A stretch of DNA of 16,144 bases from Vairimorpha apis BRL 01 (lineage: Eukaryota; Microsporidia; Nosematidae), in contig KE646879.1 of assembly GCA_000447185.1 (NCBI GenBank), positions 1-16,144 of the forward strand, in the 5' to 3' direction. Shown piece after piece: positions 9,029 through 16,144 of this stretch. A program made the position numbers and the translations under genes. The notes below the pieces were generated by a model. That model was not told the DNA's origin and made no database searches. It worked only from the letters and a program-made list of their open reading frames with translations. Each line of letters begins with the position of its first letter. Position 1 is the first letter of the stretch.

Positions 9029-10119
9029 TTATACATCATTATATAACAAGTCTCCTTGTATAAAAAAACTGTATTTAGGCAATTTAGGTTGACAACACAT
9101 TATTTTAAATGTATCTGCATTTTTAACTAAACAGTATCCCAAAACAGGACTGTTAATTATATCATCTTCAGATCTAGCTTCGGATATTCCAATTATACTA
9201 TTATCTTTCAAATCAACTTCATTAACAGCAAGTGTATCTAATTTTCTAGTACTTCCGAGAGGTAAAGCACTTTCAGGTGCTAAACACTCTTCACCAACTC
9301 GAAAAATGTTCCATTTACGTTTTACACAAAAAGTATGATATGTAAATTCATTATTTAATCCATTAAAATATCTATCAATTGATTTATTGACATTATTTTC
9401 GTAAATATATCCAGTTAATTGTATATAAATTTTATTTGTTGATGTTTTAATTAGATTGAATTTTCTTTCATCGCCTACTACAACAATTTGTTTAATACAA
9501 AAAATTTTACATATTTCATCATAATATTCATTTGTTTCATCAGGTGCTAATATAAGATGTAAATCACCACATTGTTTTTTAAAAATAGCATTTTGTAAAT
9601 TATTTATTAATTTAAAATAAAGATCTTTGTTATTTATATGTAAATTACCATAAAAAAAGAAAGTACATTTTTAAGTTTAATATGTTCTTCATATGTAATT
9701 AATGAATCAATATGAACTGTACTTAAAGACCCAGGAAAAATATTACCTTTTTTTAAATCAATTTCCGTAAACAACACTTTTTTATGTAAACGTATATAAT
9801 AATTTATTAAAGTTGTACATAAAGTAGTTCGACCTTTTCCAAGCACTAAAATAGGACCAGAAAGATTTATCAAATCAAAAATAGATAGTACATTTGTGTT
9901 AGATGATATATATTGTAAATCAGATGTTCCTTCTATTTTCAAAATACAACCATGGTATGTAAAAATAAAAGTTTTTATGTTACTAAAAGTATACCATTTT
10001 TCTAATAGTAATTCTTGACCTTTAATTTCAGCAGAACCTGTAAGAATCATAATTTTTAATTTTTGTGTATCCCCAACTTCTATTCTATATTCGAAAAACT
10101 TTTCTAAAATAACTTTCAT
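9029..10119 (-). CDS. CLP1: CLP1-type subunit of the pre-mRNA 3'-end cleavage complex, frame broken once
   Basis: The product would be 363 residues, starting at the ATG at 10119. The longer reading to 10143 begins with TTG. The N-terminal domain shows TGSAEIKGQEL (27-37), typical of CLP1. The P-loop region reads LVLGKGRTTLC (91-101). FPGSLS (128-133) follows the Walker B area, and FFYG, DRYFNG and ALPLGSTRKL occur in the C-terminal half, all in CLP1 order. CLP1 bridges cleavage factor subunits (PCF11 and CF IA in yeast) and binds ATP, and in animals it is also an RNA 5'-kinase. The P-loop is odd: Arg replaces the usual Lys and the loop is about three residues short. The reading frame changes once, in the seven A at 9652-9658 (+ strand). 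Beyond it the second frame is open for 209 codons to the stop at 9029. GRC3/NOL9 is less likely given the N-terminal match. Confidence 0.88.
9652..9658 (-). other. Frame break in a T7 run of CLP1 (A7 on the + strand)
   Basis: On the coding strand the run reads TCT TTT TTT ATG. The conserved FFYG motif continues only after a -1 shift, equal to one missing T. Family-specific motifs lie on both sides. Confidence 0.85.
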
Positions 10120-10120
10120 A

Positions 10121-10132
10121 ACGAAGGGTAAA
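10121..10132 (-). promoter_or_regulatory. CCC motif upstream of the CLP1 ATG
   Basis: On the minus strand TTACCCTTCGTT precedes the ATG at 10119. It shares TTACCCTT with the gene at 5583 and supports starting CLP1 here rather than at the upstream TTG. Confidence 0.6.
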
Positions 10133-10947
10133 ATTTTAAGCAAGTTAAATTTAAAATAAGAAAAATAAATAAATATATATATTTTTATTTATAAATTAAA
10201 TCTGTATTTTGTATAATATAACTATGTTTCAATAGTTATTGGTTGCAAATAAATATTTTCACATTGTAAAATTTTTAATAAAAAATACAATTAGAATTTC
10301 ATTTAATTTAATATGATTAATGATGTTTGTAAAAAAAAACTTTATAAAATTTTATCAAATAAATAAAAATTGTTTTAAAATGTTCTTATTTTGATATTGT
10401 TATGATTATTTTTACAAATTAAAGATACTTAAATTATTAAATTTTAATTTCATAATTATTATGAAAATATTAAAAAAAATTAATATATTTATTAAAATTT
10501 TAATATTAGTAATAATATATTTATATTATATTTATTACTGAAATAAATTTTTTTTAAATATTAATTTTAACAAATTTTTTATTTAAGTAAATGTATGACT
10601 GTTATATATTTTATATAAAAAAAAATATTTTAAATTCATAGAATGATAAAATTTTTGATAGAAATGTTTGATATATAAAAGATTATTTAAAAATTAAAAT
10701 ATATTTTAGAAGAATTTTTGCTTAAATTGAATTTTTTTTATCATAAAGTTATTAGAATATCTTTGCTTATTTTTTGAAGATATAATTTTTGCTTGAATTT
10801 TATTACATTTCTTAAATTATTATTTTAATTAGATCAAAAGTTATTTAAAGTATTAATTTAGAAACGAAAATTTAAAATAAAAAACAGTTAAAAATTAATT
10901 GATTTCAATTTATATAATTTATATTTGAATTTGTGTTTAAAAAAAAT
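10133..10947. other. AT-rich spacer between CLP1 and the 817-codon ORF
   Basis: It lies between two minus-strand genes and holds no recognisable ORF or RNA gene. A weak 8-bp inverted repeat (AGTAATAA at 10508-10515 and TTATTACT at 10532-10539) is present. The TA-rich stretch at about 10170-10180 could be a TATA-like element for CLP1. Neither is distinctive at this composition. Confidence 0.5.
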
Positions 10948-13401
10948 TTATTGATAATTTTCTACAAAAATATCCCAACATTTATCAAACATACTAATAT
11001 ACTCTCTAAAATCATGTATTTCTTTGGATATTCTACTATTCACAACCATACGTGTTTTGAATATTATTAAGTATGTTTTGATCATTTGAACACGAATAAA
11101 TTTTTTATTTATAAATTCTAGTGTACCTGTATCGTCAACTGATATTAATACATTAATTTCATATTTAAACTCTTTACAATTAACTAAATTATTATTAATT
11201 AATATTTTATCTTTTTCAATACTAAATAAATCTTTTTTAAATAGATGCTGTTCTTTTAGAGACATATTTTCATAATTATCTTTTTTAATAATCTCTTCGT
11301 ATGTAATTTCGAAACAAGCATCTTTATAATTTCTTTGTTCATTAAGGTATTGCTTTTCATGAAATACATAATATGAATTTTTGTTTTCATTAATTTCTTT
11401 ATATATATCGTTATTAATTAATTTATTTTCAACTTTTTCAAACATAGAACATTCATTTTTAGAATAATTATCAGAATCATTTTCATTAATTATGAATGAT
11501 TTTCCTATTAAAAATCTACCTTTAGTAATATAATCAATATATAAAATTCCGTCAACAATTTGATAATATACATGATATCTAATATTTTTGTAAATGAAAC
11601 TAAATATACTTGTTTCAATCTTAGTTGTAAATTTAATATTTTTTCTCTTTATATATTCTTTTCTAGTATTCTTATCCATTAATTCACTTGTATTAAGGAA
11701 ATATACTTTAGAAGAATGAAGAATTTGTTTTTTATAAGATTTTCTATATAAATTGAAAGATGAACATAATGTTTCTATTGTGAGTATTTCATTAAGATAA
11801 GAGGGTGGAATATCATAAATATAAAATTTACCAGGATAAATAGTGATTGTGATTAGATTTTTAACGATAACGTCACTTTTTATAAATTCTGAATTATTAC
11901 CATTTATTATTATGTTATTGGTTTCAAAAAATTTAGATGTATTAATTTCTGATTTTTTAGAAATGTCATTTAAATAATTATGTTTAGATTTTTCCTTCAA
12001 ATTATTATTTTTACAAATTTTTAAATCATTTTCATTTATCTTATTAAATGTATTTTTACTATATATGTCATTTAAATTTTTACATTTAGACATTTCTTTA
12101 ACATTAGATTTATTTTTTATATTATTTTTCTTAAATAATCTTGGGCTAATGTAATTAAAATACACGTTAATAAAAAATTCTTTTAAATTTATTTTATGAT
12201 TTTCAATTTCACAGTATCCTTTATTTAAAAGTTTTGGAATGTAAACTTTTATATTCTTATGTTGTATATGTTTAATTCCAAAATATTCTTGTAATTTTAA
12301 TTCATCTGATGTATCAAACATACCTTTTATAATTAAATCTCCTATATTTTTCTTTTTCATTGTATCATCTTTTCTAATTTTTATATTATTTGAATAGTTA
12401 AAATTGCTTTCGTTTCTTGTTACTTCATCTATATTATTTTTTACATCATATAAATATCTTTTAACTTTTTCATTTATATATCCAGAATTATTATCACCAA
12501 TAGAGTCTCTTATGCTAAAATATTTTTGAATAAAATTAATATTAAAAACAAGAAGATAAGATACAGCAGAGAGTGTTCTAGAAATCTTATCAATAGTTTT
12601 TAGTTTTATTTGTTTATAAAATTCATCCTTACATATATTTTCATCATTATTAAATATACAATTTTTATTGTAAATATTTTCAATTTCATTATTTTTATTA
12701 TCGATCTCATTTTTATTTGTTAAATAATTTATTAAGAAAAATGGTAATCTTTTTTTATTCATATCTTTAAAAATAAAAAATGAATAGGGTTTATTATCAT
12801 AACATTTATAAAAATTTTGAGATATTAAAAGAATAGCTTCAGAAATTGAATATCTAGATTTTGATTTAATTTTGGATTGAAGAAACAAAAAAAATACAGA
12901 TACAAGATCAAACGATATTGAATCAAAAAAATCAATCAAAAATAACAAATTAAAAATTTCGCTGAAAATTTCATCCAAATCTCTGTAAATATTTTTGATA
13001 AATTTATTATAAATTTTCATATCAGTATACACATAAATATTATTTTTATGGATAAATTTATCTTTCAAATTATTTTGTTTATTAATCGTATTTTTAGAAA
13101 AATTCTTCATGTCCATTATTTTAATATTACTATTGTAAATAAATTTTATTTCTTTGTCTGATATACTTTTATTATTTATAATTTTTTGGTCTATATTAGA
13201 ATTATTATTCAAAAAACTTACATTTGTATTATCTTTAAAATTTTCATTATTTATAATTTTTTCCTTACTGTTTAAATTTTGTATAGTTTTATTTATATTT
13301 TCATTTTGAAATATCAACTCATATTTGAAAATGTTGGTGAAATTTAATAACAAAGCTAACGAGTTAATTTCTTCTCTACAATCTTCAGATTTTTTTAACA
13401 T
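10948..13401 (-). CDS. Large Asn/Lys-rich protein of unknown function: RdRP C-terminal extension or separate gene
   Basis: This intact 817-codon ORF starts with ATG at 13401, only 10 bases after the stop (13412-13414) of the RdRP frame. No CCC motif precedes it. The first 25 residues (EDCREEINSLALL at 6-18) resemble the helix that follows the YG motif in RdRP C-terminal regions. A later LSAVSYLLVF (about 291) might correspond to the SA-x-Y segment found there. Both matches are weak. The rest is unrecognised: two Asn-rich low-complexity blocks (about 35-130 and 415-490) separate more ordered parts, and the C-terminal third appears beta-rich. I see no catalytic motif, signal peptide or obvious membrane helix. 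Joining it to RdRP needs one base fewer in the A7 run at 13415-13421, the opposite sign to the other breaks. That leaves two adjacent genes as a serious option. Confidence 0.7.
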   Translation of the reverse strand: MLKKSEDCREEINSLALLLNFTNIFKYELIFQNENINKTIQNLNSKEKIINNENFKDNTNVSFLNNNSNIDQKIINNKSISDKEIKFIYNSNIKIMDMKNFSKNTINKQNNLKDKFIHKNNIYVYTDMKIYNKFIKNIYRDLDEIFSEIFNLLFLIDFFDSISFDLVSVFFLFLQSKIKSKSRYSISEAILLISQNFYKCYDNKPYSFFIFKDMNKKRLPFFLINYLTNKNEIDNKNNEIENIYNKNCIFNNDENICKDEFYKQIKLKTIDKISRTLSAVSYLLVFNINFIQKYFSIRDSIGDNNSGYINEKVKRYLYDVKNNIDEVTRNESNFNYSNNIKIRKDDTMKKKNIGDLIIKGMFDTSDELKLQEYFGIKHIQHKNIKVYIPKLLNKGYCEIENHKINLKEFFINVYFNYISPRLFKKNNIKNKSNVKEMSKCKNLNDIYSKNTFNKINENDLKICKNNNLKEKSKHNYLNDISKKSEINTSKFFETNNIIINGNNSEFIKSDVIVKNLITITIYPGKFYIYDIPPSYLNEILTIETLCSSFNLYRKSYKKQILHSSKVYFLNTSELMDKNTRKEYIKRKNIKFTTKIETSIFSFIYKNIRYHVYYQIVDGILYIDYITKGRFLIGKSFIINENDSDNYSKNECSMFEKVENKLINNDIYKEINENKNSYYVFHEKQYLNEQRNYKDACFEITYEEIIKKDNYENMSLKEQHLFKKDLFSIEKDKILINNNLVNCKEFKYEINVLISVDDTGTLEFINKKFIRVQMIKTYLIIFKTRMVVNSRISKEIHDFREYISMFDKCWDIFVENYQ

Positions 13402-13411
13402 TTCAATATGA

Positions 13412-13627
13412 TTATTTTTTTATTTTTAATTCGTTTTTTGTACTATTATATAAATTTTTATATTCTTTAAACATATTCAAATAATTATATTCATCATCAT
13501 CTTCTGTAAATTGTAAAAAAATATCTTCTTCGTTTTTACGACCATATTTTGACAAAATATATAAAATTTGTTTTTTATAATCATGAAAATGACATTTCTT
13601 ATTTTGATTGTTTAATTTTATTTTTTT
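13412..13627 (-). CDS. RdRP segment 4: YG-x-x-E block
   Basis: This short open frame lies between the A7 runs at 13621-13627 and 13415-13421. ILSKYGRKNEEDIF sits where other RdRPs have LMDYYGI-x-(S/T)EAE. It is the last segment I can assign to RdRP with fair confidence. It closes with KNELKIKK and TAA. Confidence 0.65.
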   Translation of the reverse strand, partial: KKIKLNNQNKKCHFHDYKKQILYILSKYGRKNEEDIFLQFTEDDDEYNYLNMFKEYKNLYNSTKNELKIKK

Positions 13628-16144
13628 ATATTACTATTAAATTCAGCATTTTTCAATTTATTTAATTCTGAAGAATTAAAATTTGAGTCTTTAAGAACGT
13701 CAATATTATTTGAATCATCACTATTATTGACACTATTAAAATTTTCATATAAACATTTACTTTTTATTTTAGAACCTTCGAAGATTATCCTTATGTAATT
13801 AGAAAATTCTTTTATGGTTTTTTTAATACATTTAGTACATTCACATTTCAATTTTTTATGAACTAAACAAGATTTAGATCGTCGATACAAAGTACCTAAT
13901 GACTTATAACTTTCATAAATATTTAAAGATTTAGAACTGTTAAAATTCGTTTTATTAATTTGCATAAAATCAGGATATTCTACTGGTATTAGAGATTCGG
14001 GTACAGATGCAACAAAACCTGTTTTTGGAAAATCTATGCTCTTATTAAAAAGTTCTGCTAATAATATAGAATTATCATTAGTAATACCATTAATATCACA
14101 TGATACCATATGTGCATGAGAAATTCTTCCTAAATGGTAATTTCTTATATATTTAATATAAAAATTTACAACGTCCTTAAGACTAACAATTTCTTTTGAT
14201 AGAAATGTGTGATCACCATAATTTGATGGTTCATAAGAATTTTTTGGAATGAAAGATTTATCCCAGATGATAGTATACATGTCACCATCTAAATCAGAAC
14301 CAGAACACATATTAGAAATTGGACGATTACCTTTTTGACTAAAAACTAAAACATTTCTTAAGTAAGATAATTCTTTTTTATAAACCCCTTTTGCTATTTG
14401 AATATCACCTGGATGAAGACATGGATTTTTACAAATTATTAAAGAGCCAATAACTATACAATATTCTCCTTCTTCAATATAACATTTTTCTATATCTTTA
14501 GCCAAAATATTAAAATTTTCATTAGAAATGTTCATATTTTTTGAATTTATAATATTATCTTTACAATTTTCATTTTTAAAAATATCTGCTTTATAAAAAT
14601 GAGAATTTTCTATAACACCATTTAAAAATCTTTTTTCAATTTTTATAAACACTTCATCCTGTTCTAATATGCATAATTCATCTAAAGTTCCCATTAATAC
14701 AGCACCTTTTTCAATAAAAATTCTATTTTTTTTAATTATATCCTTAACTAATTTATTTGATACTTGTAAAAGTAACTTTTTAAATATTTTAGTATCTTTT
14801 ATAAATTCTTTATATGGTAAAATACCAAAATATTTTTTCACAAATAGCAATGGATTTTCATAAATCTCTTTCATAATTTTCAAAAAATACTTGTCTTGAT
14901 ATTCTATAAACACAGAAACATCTATCTTTAATCCTTCAAGTAAATTAATAATTTGTCTATTTATAAAACAAGGATTAAAAGATGAATAAGTTATACATTC
15001 AAGATTATTATGTGTTGAATTAAATTTTCTCATACTTTTTCTTAATATGAGTTCAGGAGAAATGTTAAGTTTTGATTTTTTATGAAAACCGAAATCGTGA
15101 ATTAATTCAGAATTAAGATTTAATTCTTTATCTTTACTAATATTATGAGTACAATTTATATTTTCAATAGGAGAATTGTAGAGAGATTGTTTATCATTTA
15201 TATTTATTTCAAAATTATTATATAAAATATTTTTATTTTCAATATTTTCATTCACTTCGATTTTTTTATCATTATTTTTCTCATTATAATTTATATTTTT
15301 TAAACAATCTTCAAAACTATTTAAAAACTTATCATTAAATTTTTTTCATAATTATAATCTGAATTATTGTAACATTGAAACTCTTTAAAATATATTTTAT
15401 CGTCTTTACTTATAGGATGAGCAACTACTATTCCTTTATATCCTCCGAATCTTATTTGAAAGGCAGATGGAATATATTCAAGTCCTAATTCTTCAGAAAC
15501 TTTTTTTGCGTATTTAAATGATATTAAACCAACACCGTCCGAAAATATAAATCCATTTCTTGTTATATCATCTATTTCTATAAATTCTTGTATATTGATA
15601 GTAGGAATTGTGCTGCTTAAAGCTTGTCCTAATCTTAAAGCATATTTTCCTATATTTTTTATTTCTGAAAAATCACCTAACCAATTCCTAATATAATCTG
15701 GACCAATTAAAATATTTTGACTAAAATATGGAGTGACAAACCAAGCACTATGTAATTTCATCTGGTTCATTGTCATAGCTACAAAAAAATATTTTTTTTT
15801 CCTAAAAATAAACCATTATAAAGAATATTTCTGTAATAATCAAAAACCTTATTTTGATCTTTAAATACATGATCTTTTATTTTAGATTTTCCATCTTCTT
15901 CTCTAAGAGAAACTCTTACAAATTTATTGTAATCAAATTCTCTTAGTAATCTATTCGATTCGAAAATAACAGGTTTTTTATAGATAATTGCAAGAGGTGT
16001 AATAATTATTTGTTTTATTAATTTTTCTTCTTGGTTTTTTAAAATATTAAATTTATTTATGTTTTTATTATCGAACATTTGTCTTGCCTGTACAATATTT
16101 ATTACAGATTCAGTATTATTTTCACTTTTCATAAGATTTTTATT
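13412..16144 (-). CDS. RNA-dependent RNA polymerase of the RNAi type, 5' end outside the window, frame broken three times
   Basis: Four consecutive minus-strand readings carry, in the correct order, the signatures of eukaryotic RdRPs (the QDE-1/EGO-1/plant RDR family), which make double-stranded RNA for Dicer. They are a NRLLREF-FVRVS block, SAWF, a GQALS block, FSDGVG, FGGYKG, NRQIINLL, the catalytic SDLDGD, GRISHAHM, FPKTG and YPDFM. The frame is open past the first ATG (16132) to the window edge, and the family has several hundred more residues before this point. The true start is therefore not visible. Each of the three breaks sits in a seven-base A/T run and needs a -1 step. Asn-rich insertions occur between conserved blocks, notably between FGGYKG and NRQIINLL. 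The stop at 13412-13414 may not be the real end (see the following ORF). All three Asp of the catalytic motif are kept, so decay of function is not evident. Confidence 0.9.
13618..15345 (-). CDS. RdRP segment 3: catalytic domain with DLDGD
   Basis: The frame is open from the break at 15340-15346. The first ~100 residues are an Asn-rich insertion. Then come LRKSMRKF, CFINRQIINLL, GSLIICKNPCLHPGDI and NMCSGSDLDGDMY, with the catalytic Asp codons at 14281-14295. NYHLGRISHAHM, AELFNKSIDFPKTGF, EYPDFM and SLGTLYRRSK follow, all diagnostic. A Cys-rich CECTKC after them could bind metal and is not something I recall from the family. It ends in TAA after the run at 13621-13627. Confidence 0.92.
   Translation of the reverse strand, partial: KKFNDKFLNSFEDCLKNINYNEKNNDKKIEVNENIENKNILYNNFEININDKQSLYNSPIENINCTHNISKDKELNLNSELIHDFGFHKKSKLNISPELILRKSMRKFNSTHNNLECITYSSFNPCFINRQIINLLEGLKIDVSVFIEYQDKYFLKIMKEIYENPLLFVKKYFGILPYKEFIKDTKIFKKLLLQVSNKLVKDIIKKNRIFIEKGAVLMGTLDELCILEQDEVFIKIEKRFLNGVIENSHFYKADIFKNENCKDNIINSKNMNISNENFNILAKDIEKCYIEEGEYCIVIGSLIICKNPCLHPGDIQIAKGVYKKELSYLRNVLVFSQKGNRPISNMCSGSDLDGDMYTIIWDKSFIPKNSYEPSNYGDHTFLSKEIVSLKDVVNFYIKYIRNYHLGRISHAHMVSCDINGITNDNSILLAELFNKSIDFPKTGFVASVPESLIPVEYPDFMQINKTNFNSSKSLNIYESYKSLGTLYRRSKSCLVHKKLKCECTKCIKKTIKEFSNYIRIIFEGSKIKSKCLYENFNSVNNSDDSNNIDVLKDSNFNSSELNKLKNAEFNSNIKK
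13621..13627 (-). other. Frame break in an A7 run of RdRP (T7 on the + strand)
   Basis: Coding strand: ATA AAA AAA TAA. A -1 step opens a frame of about 70 codons containing ILYILSKYGRKNEED, which matches the family's conserved L-x-x-YG-x-x-(S/T)E block downstream of the catalytic domain. Confidence 0.7.
15321..15776 (-). CDS. RdRP segment 2: central core motifs
   Basis: It contains HSAWF, IRNWLGDF, GKYALRLGQALS, a GFIFSDGVGLIS block and FQIRFGGYKGIVV, all in family order. These form part of the double-psi beta-barrel neighbourhood that binds template and NTP. The ATG at 15776 is internal to the gene, and the frame ends in a TAA after the run at 15340-15346. Confidence 0.88.
   Translation of the reverse strand: MTMNQMKLHSAWFVTPYFSQNILIGPDYIRNWLGDFSEIKNIGKYALRLGQALSSTIPTINIQEFIEIDDITRNGFIFSDGVGLISFKYAKKVSEELGLEYIPSAFQIRFGGYKGIVVAHPISKDDKIYFKEFQCYNNSDYNYEKNLMISF
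15340..15346 (-). other. Frame break in an A7 run of RdRP (T7 on the + strand)
   Basis: Coding strand: GAA AAA AAT TTA. A -1 step leads into the frame of the catalytic segment, which is open upstream of its apparent GTG start at 15255, as far as this run. The sequence here is low-complexity, so the exact position is inferred from the open frames rather than from a family motif. Confidence 0.75.
15779..16144 (-). CDS. RdRP segment 1: entry of the core domain
   Basis: The segment is open at its upstream edge. IIITPLAIIY, then SNRLLREF and KFVRVSLREEDG, correspond to the family's VTP, NR-x-LR and FLRV-F-DE blocks at the beginning of the conserved RdRP domain. It ends at an in-frame TAG created after the run at 15783-15789. 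Confidence 0.85.
   Translation of the reverse strand, partial: NKNLMKSENNTESVINIVQARQMFDNKNINKFNILKNQEEKLIKQIIITPLAIIYKKPVIFESNRLLREFDYNKFVRVSLREEDGKSKIKDHVFKDQNKVFDYYRNILYNGLFLGKKNIFL
15783..15789 (-). other. Frame break in a T7 run of RdRP (A7 on the + strand)
   Basis: Coding strand: ATT TTT TTG TAG. A -1 step restores a FVAM...SAWF continuation, matching the FLAFS...SAWF block of the family. Confidence 0.85.

Noticed and set aside
10491..10539. Inverted repeats as a terminator or regulatory hairpin
   Set aside because: Stems are short and only A/T. At this composition many such repeats arise by chance.
13415..13421. Sixth frame break of the same kind as the other five
   Set aside because: Joining across this A7 run needs one base fewer, not one more, and an ATG follows 10 bases after the stop. 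It was therefore not counted with the others, since a gene boundary is possible here.
14669..14863. Plus-strand ORF inside the RdRP catalytic segment
   Set aside because: It lies opposite conserved RdRP codons and has no supporting signal.

Overview
The window looks like nuclear DNA from a microsporidian or a similarly reduced fungal relative. It is extremely AT-rich: I count 7 G/C in bases 4921-4980. Genes have no recognisable introns and code for shortened versions of conserved eukaryotic proteins rich in Asn, Ile and Lys. Three genes carry a CCC motif a few bases upstream of their ATG, as described for microsporidian genes. RNA-dependent RNA polymerase is kept in some microsporidian lineages. 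I cannot name the species from the sequence.

Layout. Bases 3-1466 (+) are the 3' end of a non-LTR retrotransposon of the R2-like, restriction-like-endonuclease type, clearly richer in G/C (23 of the first 60 bases) than its surroundings. After about 0.5 kb of AT-rich spacer comes a UPF1/IGHMBP2-type SF1 RNA/DNA helicase (1963-3696, +). A 1.9-kb stretch without genes follows. Next are an unrecognised protein gene (5583-6325, +, one frame break) and, 5 bp further on, a short listerin (LTN1) E3 ubiquitin ligase (6331-8757, +). Facing these, on the minus strand, are CLP1 of the pre-mRNA 3'-end cleavage machinery (10119-9029, one frame break) and a large RNA-dependent RNA polymerase of the RNAi type (from beyond base 16144 down to 13412, three frame breaks). 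The polymerase is followed by an 817-codon ORF (13401-10948) that is either its C-terminal extension or a separate unknown gene.

The genes belong to general RNA and protein quality control (UPF1-like helicase, LTN1), mRNA 3'-end formation (CLP1) and RNA silencing (RdRP). I see no sign that they form one dedicated system. The retroelement remnant is the kind of sequence RNAi normally restrains, but the proximity may be chance.

The most striking structural point is five frame breaks in three conserved genes. All lie in A or T runs of 6-7 and all are of the same sign: one base too few for the frame. Homopolymer undercalling in the sequence is the simplest explanation. Slippage-based expression or real decay are the alternatives.
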